A stretch of DNA of 64,000 bases from the NCBI GenBank assembly GCA_964418595.1, contig CAYQMF010000008.1, positions 1 to 64,000 on the forward strand, read 5' to 3'. Position 1 is the first letter of the stretch; the number at the start of each line of letters is the position of its first letter. The stretch comes from CAYQMF01 sp964418595 (GTDB taxonomy: Bacteria > Planctomycetota > UBA1135 > UBA2386). Shown one piece after another: positions 63,675-64,000 of the stretch. The notes under the pieces are model-generated. The model did no database searches, was not told the DNA's origin, and saw nothing but the letters and a program-made list of their open reading frames with translations. The position numbers and the translations under genes are program-made.

Positions 63675-64000
63675 GTGCCCGCCAAACTCCACTTCCTGCG
63701 CTTCGAGTTCAAGTACGTGCTCCGCGCCGATCTCCGTCGTGAGATCGAGAGCGAGCTCGGCTACTTCGTGCAGCTCGACCCGTACGTGGGCTCGCGCGCC
63801 GACAAGAAGTACCTGGTGCGCAGCCTGTACTTCGATGACCCGTCGTACTCGTGCTACTTCGCGAAGGTGCAGGGCGACCTGCACCGCGCCAAGTTCCGGT
63901 TGCGCACCTACTCGCGCGATCCGGCGGAGGCCTGCGCCACGTTCCTCGAAGTCAAGGGGCGCCACAACGCGCTGGTGTTCAAGCACCGCACGCCCCTGGC
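63675..64000 (+). CDS. VTC-domain protein (polyphosphate polymerase-like), 3' end outside window
   Basis: The frame has no stop before the window ends. It reads KLHFLRFEFKYVLRADL, then IESELGYFVQLDP, KKYLVRSLYFDDPSYSCYFAK (in parts: KKYLVRSLYFDDPSY, SCYFAK), HRAKFRLRTYSRD and FLEVKGRHNALVFKHR, which is the VTC domain: RxExKY, the basic RxR triplet and ExK strand that bind polyphosphate in the yeast VTC4 tunnel. GTG 63675 puts the first conserved strand near the N terminus; an ATG at 63609 in the same frame would add 22 residues. CotH, VTC and DUF4956 genes often stand together, so a DUF4956 gene may follow. Confidence 0.85.
   Translation, partial: MPAKLHFLRFEFKYVLRADLRREIESELGYFVQLDPYVGSRADKKYLVRSLYFDDPSYSCYFAKVQGDLHRAKFRLRTYSRDPAEACATFLEVKGRHNALVFKHRTPL

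Overview
The window is about 67-70% GC by eye, densely coded on both strands, and carries no rRNA, tRNA, CRISPR array or transposase that I could see. The best guess for the organism is a planctomycete or a close relative. The reasons are: many large secreted proteins that end in a similar C-terminal beta-rich domain of about 100 residues; an ECF sigma factor of the type encoded beside a Ser/Thr kinase; a kinase fused to a formylglycine-enzyme-like domain; an ELWxxDGT-repeat protein; DUF1579 and DUF72 proteins; and weak use of Shine-Dalgarno sites, with starts often preceded by CCG or CCCC. This is inference from gene content, with no phylogenetic marker to confirm it.

Layout. 1-3.4 kb: a Gly-rich protein end, an S24/S26-like protein, a DUF433 antitoxin-like gene whose toxin partner stops after seven codons, then three minus-strand genes (tandem PARP-type zinc fingers, a B3/B4-domain protein, a secreted DUF1579 protein). 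3.5-6.5 kb: an MFS-acyltransferase-adenylation fusion. 6.6-11.3 kb: a frameshifted secreted protein, an ECF sigma factor and a frameshifted kinase. 11.3-20.6 kb: small membrane proteins, a multicopper oxidase, and a tight operon of a ferric-type ABC transporter, a five-heme cytochrome and a HEAT-repeat lipoprotein. 20.7-26.8 kb: secreted proteins around a decayed peptide/nickel-type binding-protein gene that is split by a four-helix-bundle cassette. 26.9-30.8 kb: a binding protein, histidine kinase and NtrC-type regulator overlapping by ATGA. 30.9-53.6 kb: a sialidase, an amino-acid permease and a long run of secreted proteins, including a C39-like protein co-translated with a double aspartic protease/PDZ lipoprotein, plus a GT4-like protein and an enoyl-CoA hydratase. 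53.6-64 kb: two GT2 glycosyltransferases, lexA, a pseudouridine synthase behind an unusual set of inverted repeats, a DUF72 protein, and a CotH / class V aminotransferase / VTC-domain cluster that runs off the window.

Points that stand out: (i) two copies of an about 69-base palindromic element, each directly downstream of a minus-strand secreted-protein gene; (ii) alternative hairpins between lexA and the pseudouridine synthase gene; (iii) a four-helix-bundle cassette, bounded by inverted simple repeats, inside a broken gene; (iv) an NtrC-type regulator that has lost the segment between GAFTG and the Walker B strand; (v) a 67-base direct repeat flanking a 3-kb secreted-protein gene; (vi) several single-base frameshifts, one of them in a run of six Cs, which may be sequencing errors. 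Gene functions below rest on motif reading only; no database search was possible.
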